Assembly (NCBI GenBank): GCA_051745265.1
Contig: JBNJDW010000016.1
Coordinates: 1 to 16,423 of the forward strand
From: JBNJDW01 sp051745265
GTDB lineage: Bacteria; Pseudomonadota; Alphaproteobacteria; Micavibrionales; CSBR16-224
Reading direction: 5' to 3'
DNA length: 16,423 nt
Under the pieces are notes generated by a model that was not told the DNA's origin, made no database searches, and saw nothing but the letters and a program-made list of their open reading frames with translations. Positions 1-6,148 of the stretch are shown here, piece after piece; the first letter of the stretch is position 1; each line of letters opens with the position of its first letter. Position numbers and translations under genes: made by a program.

Positions 1-680
1 TGGGCAAATTCGATAGATGGGGGCTTTTTATCCCAGCGGGTTTTCAGATACAGTTTCGCATCGCCGCCATCCTGACCTTTGTAAGTAAGCTCGACAAACT
101 CCTGCGTGCCGCGCGTCACCAGACGACGCCCGGTCATCATGTACCCTGCAGAGGATAAATCAGGCGCCTGCATCTCCAGGGCGATTTTCTGCGTCAGCCA
201 GTTTAACGGATCAGTTTCAACATTTGTATCCAGCTCCAGTTGGCCCATAGAAGCTTCATTATACAAGCCTTCTGTATCGTTACTGGCGATCTGCTGAAGG
301 AAGTGATTAACCATATCATCAGAAGGGGCACCGCCTTCTCCCTGATAGGCGGAAACACGGCCAAGGCCAACGGACAAGGCGCATAAAGCGACAACAGCCG
401 CAACCCTCATCATCGGTTGCCAGTAATTTCTAACCGGACGGTTCAAAACAGCCATCAGGCGTGCCGGCACCTCTTCTTCTTCCAAAGGAACATAAGCCTG
501 TTTCAGCAGGTTATTATATTCGACATAATCCCGGACTTCTTCGGCGATTTCAGGATGACGGTCAAGGTAAGCCTCGACCATTTTTTCCCGCCGCGGGTCA
601 AGATGGCCATCTATATAGGCATGGATATCGCGTTCTTTGACACCATTGAAAAATTTAATATCGCTGTCTTTTTTTGTCAT
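1..680 (-). CDS. Membrane anti-sigma factor, C-terminus cut by left window edge
   Basis: The gene reads from ATG at 680 off the left edge without a stop, giving about 226 visible residues. The N-terminal part (about 18-65) has the pattern DIHAYIDGHLDP...VEAYLDRHPE typical of proteobacterial anti-sigma factors paired with ECF sigmas, but it lacks the HxxxCxxC zinc motif. One hydrophobic segment (about 90-107) is followed by an extracytoplasmic domain of unknown fold. The start overlaps the sigma factor stop as ATGA, so the two are translationally coupled. By family knowledge it should hold the sigma factor inactive at the inner membrane until an envelope signal arrives; the signal is not visible. 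The assignment rests on the N-terminal pattern, topology and operon position. Confidence 0.8.
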   Translation of the reverse strand, partial: MTKKDSDIKFFNGVKERDIHAYIDGHLDPRREKMVEAYLDRHPEIAEEVRDYVEYNNLLKQAYVPLEEEEVPARLMAVLNRPVRNYWQPMMRVAAVVALCALSVGLGRVSAYQGEGGAPSDDMVNHFLQQIASNDTEGLYNEASMGQLELDTNVETDPLNWLTQKIALEMQAPDLSSAGYMMTGRRLVTRGTQEFVELTYKGQDGGDAKLYLKTRWDKKPPSIEFA

Positions 681-1237
681 TTTTCTATCCTCAAATCATG
701 TGCGCTTGCTGACGAGCTCTTTGGCTTTGGATCTTTTTTCATCTCCGCACGCAGATCCTCCCGCGCCCGAACCAGTCTGGAACGTACGGTTCCAACCGGT
801 ATATCCATAATTGCCGCCGCCTGGTCATATGTCGCGCCTTCAACGGCCACCAGCATCAGCACTTCCCGATGTCTGGGTTTCAGCTTTTCTATCGCTGACA
901 AAACCCGTTTACATTCTACGGTCAGCTCCTGATTGGGACTTTCACTGACCATCGGTGTAAGATCTTCACTGACACCATCGGTATCGACTTCTTTTATATG
1001 GGATTTGCAGTACTTATTTATAAACACACTGTACTGAATCCGATAAAGCCAGCTTTTTATACTGCCTTCGCGGCGCCAGGTATGGCTTTTGTTTATCGCC
1101 CGTTCCAGCGTGTCCTGCACCAGGTCATCCCTTTTTTCTTCCTTACGCATCAATACATACGCGTAGCGGCGTAATGCCGGGATCTCTTGCGCGATCATCC
1201 AGTGAACATCTTCCCGGTCACCTTTACCAAATCTCAT
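677..1237 (-). CDS. ECF-family RNA polymerase sigma factor
   Basis: The 186-residue protein has the two-domain ECF layout. Region 2 (about 14-80) includes DDLVQDTLERA and the SWLYRIQ segment. Region 4 (about 115-165) includes LKPRHREVLMLVAVEG and the helix-turn-helix DIPVGTVRSRLVRARE. The ATG at 1237 has an AAAGGG ribosome site 8-9 bases upstream. The next gene (anti-sigma factor) overlaps it by the ATGA junction at 677-680. Its promoter region carries the same motif as the divergent DUF4168 gene, so it probably transcribes both itself and that gene. No PhyR or NepR gene is visible beside it, so I do not call it EcfG. The ECF subgroup cannot be assigned by eye. Confidence 0.93.
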   Translation of the reverse strand: MRFGKGDREDVHWMIAQEIPALRRYAYVLMRKEEKRDDLVQDTLERAINKSHTWRREGSIKSWLYRIQYSVFINKYCKSHIKEVDTDGVSEDLTPMVSESPNQELTVECKRVLSAIEKLKPRHREVLMLVAVEGATYDQAAAIMDIPVGTVRSRLVRAREDLRAEMKKDPKPKSSSASAHDLRIEK

Positions 1238-1282
1238 ATACGAAGCCCTTTCTATTCAGCTCTCAATACTCAAGCTCTACCT

Positions 1283-1311
1283 ATAAGACAGCACAGAGTC
1301 AAAAAAGTTTC
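1283..1311 (-). promoter_or_regulatory. Putative ECF-type promoter of the sigma/anti-sigma operon
   Basis: On the minus strand GAAAC (1311-1307) is followed by 16 bases and then TGTCTTAT (1290-1283). The spacing and 20 of 27 bases match the plus-strand motif in front of the DUF4168 gene. Transcription would begin near 1277, leaving a leader of about 40 bases before ATG 1237. That the cognate sigma binds here is inferred. Confidence 0.6.
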
Positions 1312-1366
1312 TTTTTTTCTTCAAAAAAACTTTTTTAAATTTTTTTCAACTTTTTTTGAACTTTTT
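1312..1366. promoter_or_regulatory. Phased A/T tracts between divergent promoters (curved DNA or UP element)
   Basis: T-runs of 5-7 bases begin at 1312, 1331, 1340, 1351 and 1362, with an A-run at 1323. Most starts are 9-11 bases apart, close to one helical turn. Such phasing is known to bend DNA. The block lies upstream of both -35 motifs and could serve either as an UP element or as a site for a nucleoid protein. The spacing is seen directly; the bending is inferred. Confidence 0.5.
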
Positions 1367-1386
1367 CTGAACTGAGCTGTCCTATC
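1357..1386 (+). promoter_or_regulatory. Putative ECF-type promoter of the DUF4168 gene
   Basis: TGAAC (1357-1361), 16 bases, then TGTCCTAT (1378-1385). It shares AACTTTTT, CTG, GCTGTC and TAT at identical spacing with the minus-strand promoter of the sigma gene. A TGAAC -35 and a GTC-containing -10 resemble known ECF promoters. The expected leader is about 30 bases before ATG 1422. Confidence 0.6.
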
Positions 1387-1421
1387 CCTGTAAACAAACC
1401 AAACCCCAAAAGGAGAAATTA

Positions 1422-1856
1422 ATGTTTGCATTGAATAAAAAACTCGTAGCTGCCACCGCGTTAATCGCTGCCGGCGCCCTTGCCACACCAGCACAAGCAC
1501 AGGACAGCTACATGCCGCCACAAGGGCAGCAAGGACAGGCTCAACAGCAACAACAACAGCAACAGCCTGGTCAAGCACCACAACAACAGCAGCAACAAGC
1601 TGATATTTCAGATGCTCAGCTGCAAGCTTTCGCTGAAGCCCAAAGCGCCATCCGTGATGTGCAGACCAAATACCAAAGCCAGGCTGCAGACGTCACTTCA
1701 GAAGATGAAGTTCGTTCACTGCAGGAAAAAATGAATGCTGAAATGATTGAGCAAATCGAAGGCGCTGGCCTTGATGTTGAAGAATACCGCACCATTACAG
1801 CGGCGCTTCAAACCGACCCATCCATTCAGGAAAAATACAAGGCCTTGTCTCAGTAA
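1422..1856 (+). CDS. Secreted glutamine-rich DUF4168 protein
   Basis: The 144-residue protein starts with a clear Sec signal peptide (cleavage expected after ATPAQA, residue 26). A low-complexity linker (about 33-59) follows, with runs of eight and six glutamines. The C-terminal domain (about 60-144) has the DUF4168 features: SDAQLQAFAEA, a regularly spaced helical stretch, then GLDVEEYRTITAALQTDP. The function of DUF4168 is not known to me. The ATG has AGGAG 7 bases upstream, and a strong terminator follows the gene. It is transcribed away from the sigma/anti-sigma pair and shares their promoter motif, so it is the likely main target of that sigma factor, acting in the periplasm or outside the cell. 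Confidence 0.88.
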   Translation: MFALNKKLVAATALIAAGALATPAQAQDSYMPPQGQQGQAQQQQQQQQPGQAPQQQQQQADISDAQLQAFAEAQSAIRDVQTKYQSQAADVTSEDEVRSLQEKMNAEMIEQIEGAGLDVEEYRTITAALQTDPSIQEKYKALSQ

Positions 1857-1883
1857 TTAAGACCACTTTCCTACACTACGAAG

Positions 1884-1917
1884 CAGGTGGACATTATCTA
1901 TGTCCACCTGTTTTTTT
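1884..1917 (+). terminator. Rho-independent terminator after the DUF4168 gene
   Basis: A perfect 11-bp stem (1884-1894 with 1900-1910) closes a 5-base loop and is followed by seven T residues (1911-1917). There is no A-run on the left side, so it works for the plus strand only. Confidence 0.92.
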
Positions 1918-1941
1918 ATGATTCTAAGGCTGTATTTTTAC

Positions 1942-2925
1942 TTAATAGACAGCGATGGCATTCGCCAGCAGGCCAACCGAAGTTGCAAAATATGTTGAAC
2001 GGTTCCAATCCATAATGACCCTGTAATTATCATAAACCAGATAAGCCGGGCCGCTCATACCATCGGGCATCACCAAAGACCCCTGCATACCGGCCACAAC
2101 AGGCAATGTCCCGCCATCCGCACGACGAAGACCAAGCCGGCGCCATTCCGCCAAGGGCTTTTTTACGTCCAGACCTGTCAGGTTTTCAGATATACTGCGC
2201 GGCACCTGCACTTCACGGCCCCAGCGCTGGTCACCTTTCCAGCCACTTTTCGACAGATAATTTGCTGCCGAGGCAAAAACATCAACTTCCGTATGCCAGA
2301 TATCACGCTTACCATCGCCGTTGAAATCTTCGGCAAATCTTAAGAAGCTTGACGGCATAAACTGGCATTGCCCCATCGCCCCGGCCCAGGACCCGGTCAT
2401 TTGATCTGGCCTGATATGCCCCTCATCTAGAATCTGGAGGGCATTTAACAGTTCCTTGCGGAAAAAAGCGCTGCGGCGTTCATCATAGGCCAGCGTCATC
2501 AAGGCATGAACAACATCAAAACCGCCGGTATTCTGGCCGTAATTGCTTTCAATCCCCCAAAGGGCGACAATATATTGCGGCTCAACATTATAAGCCTGAC
2601 TGACAGCCTTCAACTCAGACCGATAACGGCGCATCATTTCTCGTCCCTTACTGATCCGCAAGGGGTGCACAATCCGTTTTTTATATTGTGCAAAGCTGAT
2701 TTTGCCTTCGGGCTGCTTGCGGTCAAGCTCGACAACGCGGGGGATTGGACGAATATTATTGGGCAATACGGCGCCAACAATGCCAGGCGATATACCCTTT
2801 TGAACCGCTTCCCGTCTTAGATCAGTTAACCACGCGCTGAAGGGCGGCTGGTCAGAAAAGGCCGGTGCCGGTAAAAAGGTTACCAGAAGTACGAAAATAA
2901 AAAGGCGAGAGATAAAATAGGGCAC
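1942..2925 (-). CDS. Lytic murein transglycosylase, MltB/SLT_2 type
   Basis: I chose GTG at 2925 because AAGGA lies 5 bases before it; the longer reading frame would need a TTG at 2952 without a good ribosome site. This gives 327 residues with a signal peptide (about 1-24). The catalytic domain contains the glutamate of WGIESNYG (about residue 126) and the family motif GAMGQCQFMPSSF, followed by a segment like NGDGKRDIW. It cleaves the MurNAc-GlcNAc bond of peptidoglycan, forming 1,6-anhydro ends. Many alphaproteobacterial relatives carry a C-terminal peptidoglycan-binding domain; this one ends directly after the catalytic domain. No lipobox is evident, so it is probably a soluble periplasmic enzyme. 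No convincing promoter was found upstream. Confidence 0.9.
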   Translation of the reverse strand: MPYFISRLFIFVLLVTFLPAPAFSDQPPFSAWLTDLRREAVQKGISPGIVGAVLPNNIRPIPRVVELDRKQPEGKISFAQYKKRIVHPLRISKGREMMRRYRSELKAVSQAYNVEPQYIVALWGIESNYGQNTGGFDVVHALMTLAYDERRSAFFRKELLNALQILDEGHIRPDQMTGSWAGAMGQCQFMPSSFLRFAEDFNGDGKRDIWHTEVDVFASAANYLSKSGWKGDQRWGREVQVPRSISENLTGLDVKKPLAEWRRLGLRRADGGTLPVVAGMQGSLVMPDGMSGPAYLVYDNYRVIMDWNRSTYFATSVGLLANAIAVY

Positions 2926-2930
2926 GAAAA

Positions 2931-2935
2931 TCCTT
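2931..2935 (-). promoter_or_regulatory. Ribosome binding site deciding the GTG start of the transglycosylase
   Basis: The minus strand reads AAGGA, five bases, then GTG at 2925-2923. The TTG at 2952 lacks a comparable site, and the GTG start leaves a normal-length signal peptide. Confidence 0.6.
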
Positions 2936-3077
2936 AAGAGGTTAGATTGCAATCTATGGCATCAAAGCTAAAAGGAAAGCCGGAAAAGATCAAGAGGATA
3001 GACCGCTGTCTCAAAATTCAGGGCTTTGATAAGGAACGAACCTTTGCTCAGGTTTAAGAGTTCCATACCTTATGCAT

Positions 3078-3111
3078 AAAAAAAGGAAGGAGAATGTTGC
3101 TCCTTCCTTTT
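3078..3111 (-). terminator. Rho-independent terminator after the EF-hand gene
   Basis: A 12-bp stem (3081-3092 with 3100-3111) encloses a 7-base loop. Read on the minus strand it is followed by a T-run (3084-3078, partly in the stem). It lies about 20 bases beyond the stop codon of the EF-hand gene. Confidence 0.88.
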
Positions 3112-3133
3112 GTTTAATTATGAAAATTTATTT

Positions 3134-3592
3134 TTATTCTTCATCGTAGAAATTGGCTGTAACCTGATCCCAATCTTTTTCGTTCAGACGGTCATCATTA
3201 TCAAAATCCCAGGCGCTATACAGGCTTTCATTCGGGTCGGCTACAAACTCATTAAATTCAGTTTGCTCGATAAAGCCATCGCCATCTGTATCATACTGAG
3301 TAAAGGAATCGTAACCTACTTCCCACGGATCATAGAAAGTTTCCGTATAGCTTGCCCATTCCGTTTCTTCAAGATAACCATCGTTATCCCAATCCGCCAT
3401 ACCGAATACGTAAGCACGATATTCATCATCTTCAACAAAACCGCTTCTATCAACATCAACATCGTTAAATGTCTTCCATTGATATGTATCATCAGTCGCG
3501 GCAGAGGCCGGTGTCGATGCCGTGCCTATACCAAACCCAAATACAGTTGCCATTAACAATGCCGGAAACATAAACTTCCTTTTTGATAACAT
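3134..3592 (-). CDS. Exported EF-hand calcium-binding protein
   Basis: The start at 3592 is preceded by AAGGAGAAAGAAG, an ideal ribosome site, so 12 extra upstream codons are rejected. The 152-residue product has a Sec signal peptide (cleavage near PASA, about residue 31). Four EF-hand loops follow: 46-57 (DVDRSGFVEDDE), 67-78 (DWDNDGYLEETE), 101-112 (DTDGDGFIEQTE) and 129-140 (DFDNDDRLNEKD). The first three have all ligand positions. The fourth lacks the position-6 glycine and ends in Asp, so it may be weak. The mature protein is very acidic and rich in aromatic residues. It should bind calcium in the periplasm or outside the cell; no enzyme domain is present. It is a single-gene unit with its own terminator, divergent from arsR. 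Confidence 0.9.
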   Translation of the reverse strand: MLSKRKFMFPALLMATVFGFGIGTASTPASAATDDTYQWKTFNDVDVDRSGFVEDDEYRAYVFGMADWDNDGYLEETEWASYTETFYDPWEVGYDSFTQYDTDGDGFIEQTEFNEFVADPNESLYSAWDFDNDDRLNEKDWDQVTANFYDEE

Positions 3593-3627
3593 CTTCTTTC
3601 TCCTTTGTTTTTGGACCACACCTGCCA

Positions 3628-3653
3628 TACGAAATTATCCATACATATGTTCC
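3628..3653 (-). promoter_or_regulatory. Candidate EcfG-like promoter of the EF-hand gene
   Basis: On the minus strand GGAAC (3653-3649) is followed by 17 bases and CGTA (3631-3628). The alphaproteobacterial general-stress consensus is GGAAC-N17-CGTT. An overlapping sigma-70 reading also exists (TAGAAA, 17 bases, GATAAT), so the class is uncertain. Confidence 0.45.
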
Positions 3654-3670
3654 GTTTTTCTATATATTGC

Positions 3671-3699
3671 TTGACCATATATAAAATGTCGACTATTCT
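3671..3699 (+). promoter_or_regulatory. Sigma-70 promoter of the arsenic operon, leaderless arrangement
   Basis: TTGACC (3671-3676), a 17-base spacer, then TATTCT (3694-3699). The arsR ATG begins at 3706, where transcription would be expected to start. No Shine-Dalgarno sequence precedes it, so the transcript probably begins at or next to the start codon. Confidence 0.7.
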
Positions 3700-3705
3700 A
3701 GACAT
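3686..3705. promoter_or_regulatory. Candidate ArsR operator (inverted repeat)
   Basis: ATGTC (3686-3690) and GACAT (3701-3705) form an inverted repeat with a 10-base spacer, which covers the -10 box and the expected start of transcription. An outer pair CCATAT (3675-3680) and ATATGG (3704-3709) has a different centre. The position suits autorepression; binding by ArsR is inferred. Confidence 0.4.
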
Positions 3706-4056
3706 ATGGATATTCAAGAAGCTGTTATAAAATTTGACGCCTTGTCACAGGACACCCGGCTTGGGGCTTTTCGATTACTTGTTAAGGCCGGACCGGAAGG
3801 CCTGCCCGCAGGACTATTAAGTGAGAAAATGGGAACACCGCATAATACCATGTCTTTCCATTTAAATCATTTATCCAATGCCGGGATCGTTACCTCGCGC
3901 CGGGAAGGGCGATCGGTCATCTATAGCGCAAATTTTGAAGTTATTCGCGATCTGATCGGGTTTATGGTCAAGGATTGCTGCCGCGATGATTTTGCCAGCA
4001 TCCGCGAAGACAGGAAAAAAGGCTGCTCTATTATAGAACTTACAAATTGCTGTTAG
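3706..4056 (+). CDS. arsR: ArsR-family arsenic-responsive repressor
   Basis: The 116-residue protein has the ArsR/SmtB winged helix (about 10-80): ALSQDTRLGAFRLL, recognition helix TPHNTMSFHLNHL, then a wing with REGRSVIYSAN. The usual metal site in the recognition region (ELCVCDL in E. coli ArsR) is absent. Instead the C-terminus has C91-C92, C107 and C115-C116, resembling the C-terminal As(III) site of the Acidithiobacillus ferrooxidans ArsR type. It should repress the operon and release DNA on binding trivalent arsenic. The arsI gene follows after 16 bases. ATG 3706 is the only reasonable start, because the frame is closed upstream by TAA at 3682 and the next methionines fall inside the DNA-binding domain. 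Confidence 0.92.
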   Translation: MDIQEAVIKFDALSQDTRLGAFRLLVKAGPEGLPAGLLSEKMGTPHNTMSFHLNHLSNAGIVTSRREGRSVIYSANFEVIRDLIGFMVKDCCRDDFASIREDRKKGCSIIELTNCC

Positions 4057-4072
4057 GAAAAGGAGAAATACA

Positions 4073-4552
4073 ATGAAACGTCTTCATATGCATATCGGGG
4101 TTGAAAATCTGGACGATAGCATTCGCTTTTACAACGCCCTGTTTAATGCCGCGCCGGTAAAGGTAAAAGCTGACTACGCCAAATGGATGCTGGATGATCC
4201 ACGGATTAACTTTGCCATTTCGACCAGAGCCAGCAAGCCCGGCATTGACCATCTGGGCATTCAAACCGATGATCAGGAGGGTCTGGAGGCTCTGCGGACG
4301 CAAATCTCTGCTGCGAATATTTCCACACATAGTGATGGCGAAACCACGTGCTGCTATGCCAAATCCGAAAAATCATGGGTCGAAGACCCCAACGGCGTCG
4401 CCTGGGAAGTTTACCATACGATGGAAGATGTCGAGCTATTCTCTGAAAACGCCGATCAGGCCGAAACCGCCTGCTGCACGCCGGAGGCAGAGGCCGAAAA
4501 GAAAACATCATCTTGCGCTACACCATCTGAGAAAGCATCCGGTTGCTGCTAA
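4073..4552 (+). CDS. arsI: ArsI/CadI-family C-As lyase (organoarsenical demethylase) with Cys-rich tail
   Basis: The 159-residue protein is a single vicinal-oxygen-chelate (glyoxalase-like) domain. Probable Fe(II) ligands are H7 (in HIGV), H60 (in IDHLGIQ) and E112 (in WEVY). C93-C94 in ETTCCYAKSEK match the cysteine pair that binds methylarsenite in characterised ArsI enzymes. By homology it splits the C-As bond of trivalent methylated or aromatic arsenicals using Fe(II) and O2, releasing As(III). After the catalytic domain a tail (about 130-159) holds five more cysteines, in two CC pairs plus one single, and may bind or hand over arsenite. The ribosome site AAGGAG is 8 bases before the ATG. 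It lies between arsR and acr3 in one operon. The CadI label in databases covers the same family. Confidence 0.9.
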   Translation: MKRLHMHIGVENLDDSIRFYNALFNAAPVKVKADYAKWMLDDPRINFAISTRASKPGIDHLGIQTDDQEGLEALRTQISAANISTHSDGETTCCYAKSEKSWVEDPNGVAWEVYHTMEDVELFSENADQAETACCTPEAEAEKKTSSCATPSEKASGCC

Positions 4553-4575
4553 TGATATATTAAGGAATCACATTC

Positions 4576-5622
4576 ATGACTAAGGCCCCACTTTCTCCCC
4601 TCGGTTTTTTTGAACGTTATCTGTCCCTCTGGGTGGGGTTATGTATTCTGGCCGGTGTAGGGCTGGGCCTGTTATTGCCGGATGTTTTTCAGGCCATCGC
4701 CGCTTTCGAATATGCCAGCGTCAATCTGGCTGTTGCTGTTTTTATCTGGATTATGATTTACCCGATGATGGTCAATGTTGATTTTGCCAGCATAAAAGAT
4801 GTCGGCAAAAAGCCCAAAGGGCTGTGTATTACACTGATCATGAACTGGCTGATTAAACCCTTTACCATGGCAGCCCTGGGCGTCTTGTTTTTTGAAATTA
4901 TCTTTGCCGGGCTGGTTGCCCCGGAAACGGCCAAGGAATATATCGCCGGTATGATCCTGCTGGGTGTGGCGCCCTGCACGGCGATGGTTTTTGTCTGGAG
5001 CCAGCTGGTCCGCGGTGATGCCAATTACACGCTGGTACAGGTCTCGATCAATGATCTGATTATGATCTTTGCTTTCGCACCCTTGGCCGCTCTGTTGCTT
5101 GGCGTTACAGATATTATCGTGCCATGGGAAACATTGATGCTTTCAGTGATTTTATATGTCGCGCTGCCTCTGGCCGCGGGGTATATCACCCGCTCTAAAC
5201 TCGATCAGGGTGGAAATCATGAACGAATTGATAGCTTTACGGCCAAGGTCAAACCCTTTTCCATCATGGGGCTGCTGGCAACAGTCGTGCTGCTGTTTGG
5301 ATTTCAGGCCCAGACCATCATTGATAAACCCCTGATTATACTGTTAATCGCCATTCCATTGTTAATTCAAAGCTATGGTATCTTCGCCATTGCTTACGGC
5401 TGGGCATATTTATGGCGCGTGCCGTTTTCAACCGCAGCGCCGGCCGCATTGATCGGTACATCAAATTTCTTTGAACTTGCCGTTGCGGTTGCCATCAGCC
5501 TGTTTGGCCTGCATTCGGGGGCAGCGCTGGCAACGGTTGTCGGTGTGCTGGTCGAGGTTCCGGTCATGCTCTCACTGGTCGCCATCGCCAACCGGACCAG
5601 ACGTTTTTTCCCTGAGCCGTAA
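4576..5622 (+). CDS. acr3: Acr3-type arsenite efflux transporter
   Basis: The 348-residue protein has about ten hydrophobic segments and the Acr3 (BASS superfamily) signatures: FIWIMIYPMMVNVDF (about 56-70), NWLIKPF and the conserved cysteine of GVAPCTAMVFVWS (C134), which is essential in characterised Acr3 proteins. It exports arsenite through the inner membrane using the proton gradient. The length is normal and the ends are complete. It is the last gene of arsR-arsI-acr3, 23 bases after arsI, and would export the As(III) released by ArsI. Database pipelines often name it arsB, although it is unrelated to the ArsB pump. No terminator is visible before the convergent neighbour, whose stop lies 3 bases away. 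Confidence 0.95.
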   Translation: MTKAPLSPLGFFERYLSLWVGLCILAGVGLGLLLPDVFQAIAAFEYASVNLAVAVFIWIMIYPMMVNVDFASIKDVGKKPKGLCITLIMNWLIKPFTMAALGVLFFEIIFAGLVAPETAKEYIAGMILLGVAPCTAMVFVWSQLVRGDANYTLVQVSINDLIMIFAFAPLAALLLGVTDIIVPWETLMLSVILYVALPLAAGYITRSKLDQGGNHERIDSFTAKVKPFSIMGLLATVVLLFGFQAQTIIDKPLIILLIAIPLLIQSYGIFAIAYGWAYLWRVPFSTAAPAALIGTSNFFELAVAVAISLFGLHSGAALATVVGVLVEVPVMLSLVAIANRTRRFFPEP

Positions 5623-5624
5623 TT

Positions 5625-6077
5625 TTATTGAAATGGTGGTTTTGGTTTATTGCCGGGTGTTTGCGAAGATGGATCGGGTTTATCCTGACCGGGTTTTGTA
5701 TTTTGCTGCCCAAAATCCCTTTTTAATGTCTGCTCCCGCTTGGCATTCGCCTGTTGCTTAAGCTCGCGCACACCCGGGAAATACCAGTCTTTTTCAAGTG
5801 GCTGACCGTTTTCTATCTTTTTACGGGTCACGTGTTTATAGCATTGATAGGCCATATACTGCGGTCCCGCCAGATAAGCCAGTGCTGCGGTTGCGCTGCC
5901 GGCCACCATCCCCGCACCCCAAAGCGCACCACTGCTGCCCGCCACGAAAGCGCCGACACCTGCTGCAAGCGGTGCTGCGATAACGGTAGCCCCAATGACA
6001 GCGGCTATACAAATACCGATAGCACCGCCAAGTGACGGATTATAGGCATTGGCCCATTTTTTAATCAAACGCTTCAT
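5625..6077 (-). CDS. Small glycine/alanine-rich membrane protein, unknown function
   Basis: I do not recognise this 150-residue protein. I chose the second ATG (6077): AGGAG lies 7 bases before it but only one base before the ATG at 6083. A basic N-terminus (KRLIKKW) is followed by two hydrophobic stretches (about 18-46 and 50-72) with GxxxG and small-residue spacing reminiscent of glycine zippers. The tail (about 80-150) is hydrophilic, basic, and rich in Gln, Lys and Pro near the end (KPKPPF). Glycine-zipper segments occur in oligomerising membrane proteins, but no family can be named. A TTGACA-type promoter lies just upstream, so it is probably its own transcription unit, convergent with the arsenic operon. 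Confidence 0.72.
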   Translation of the reverse strand: MKRLIKKWANAYNPSLGGAIGICIAAVIGATVIAAPLAAGVGAFVAGSSGALWGAGMVAGSATAALAYLAGPQYMAYQCYKHVTRKKIENGQPLEKDWYFPGVRELKQQANAKREQTLKRDFGQQNTKPGQDKPDPSSQTPGNKPKPPFQ

Positions 6078-6101
6078 CTTCATACTCCTGAATAAAGCAT
6101 G

Positions 6102-6130
6102 AACTTAAAACAAGCTTTGTCTTATGTCAA
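6102..6130 (-). promoter_or_regulatory. Candidate sigma-70 promoter of the glycine-rich membrane protein gene
   Basis: The minus strand has a perfect -35 TTGACA (6130-6125), a 17-base spacer and a weak -10 TAAGTT (6107-6102), about 25 bases before the chosen ATG. Confidence 0.45.
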
Positions 6131-6148
6131 CACGGCCAAGTATTATAC

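Noticed and set aside
417..932. Plus-strand open frame of 171 codons
   Set aside because: It lies antisense across the anti-sigma and sigma genes, has no ribosome site and its product looks like no known protein.
1274..1302. Sigma-70 promoter TTGACT-N17-TAGAGC before the sigma gene
   Set aside because: The -10 box matches at only three positions and the sequence overlaps the better-supported motif shared with the divergent gene.
1521..1598. CRISPR or tandem repeat array
   Set aside because: The repetition is a CAA/CAG codon run inside a coding frame, with no spacers.
2953..3077. Small RNA or promoter in the gap before the transglycosylase gene
   Set aside because: No stable hairpin with a T-run and no convincing -35/-10 pair was found besides the terminator at 3078-3111.
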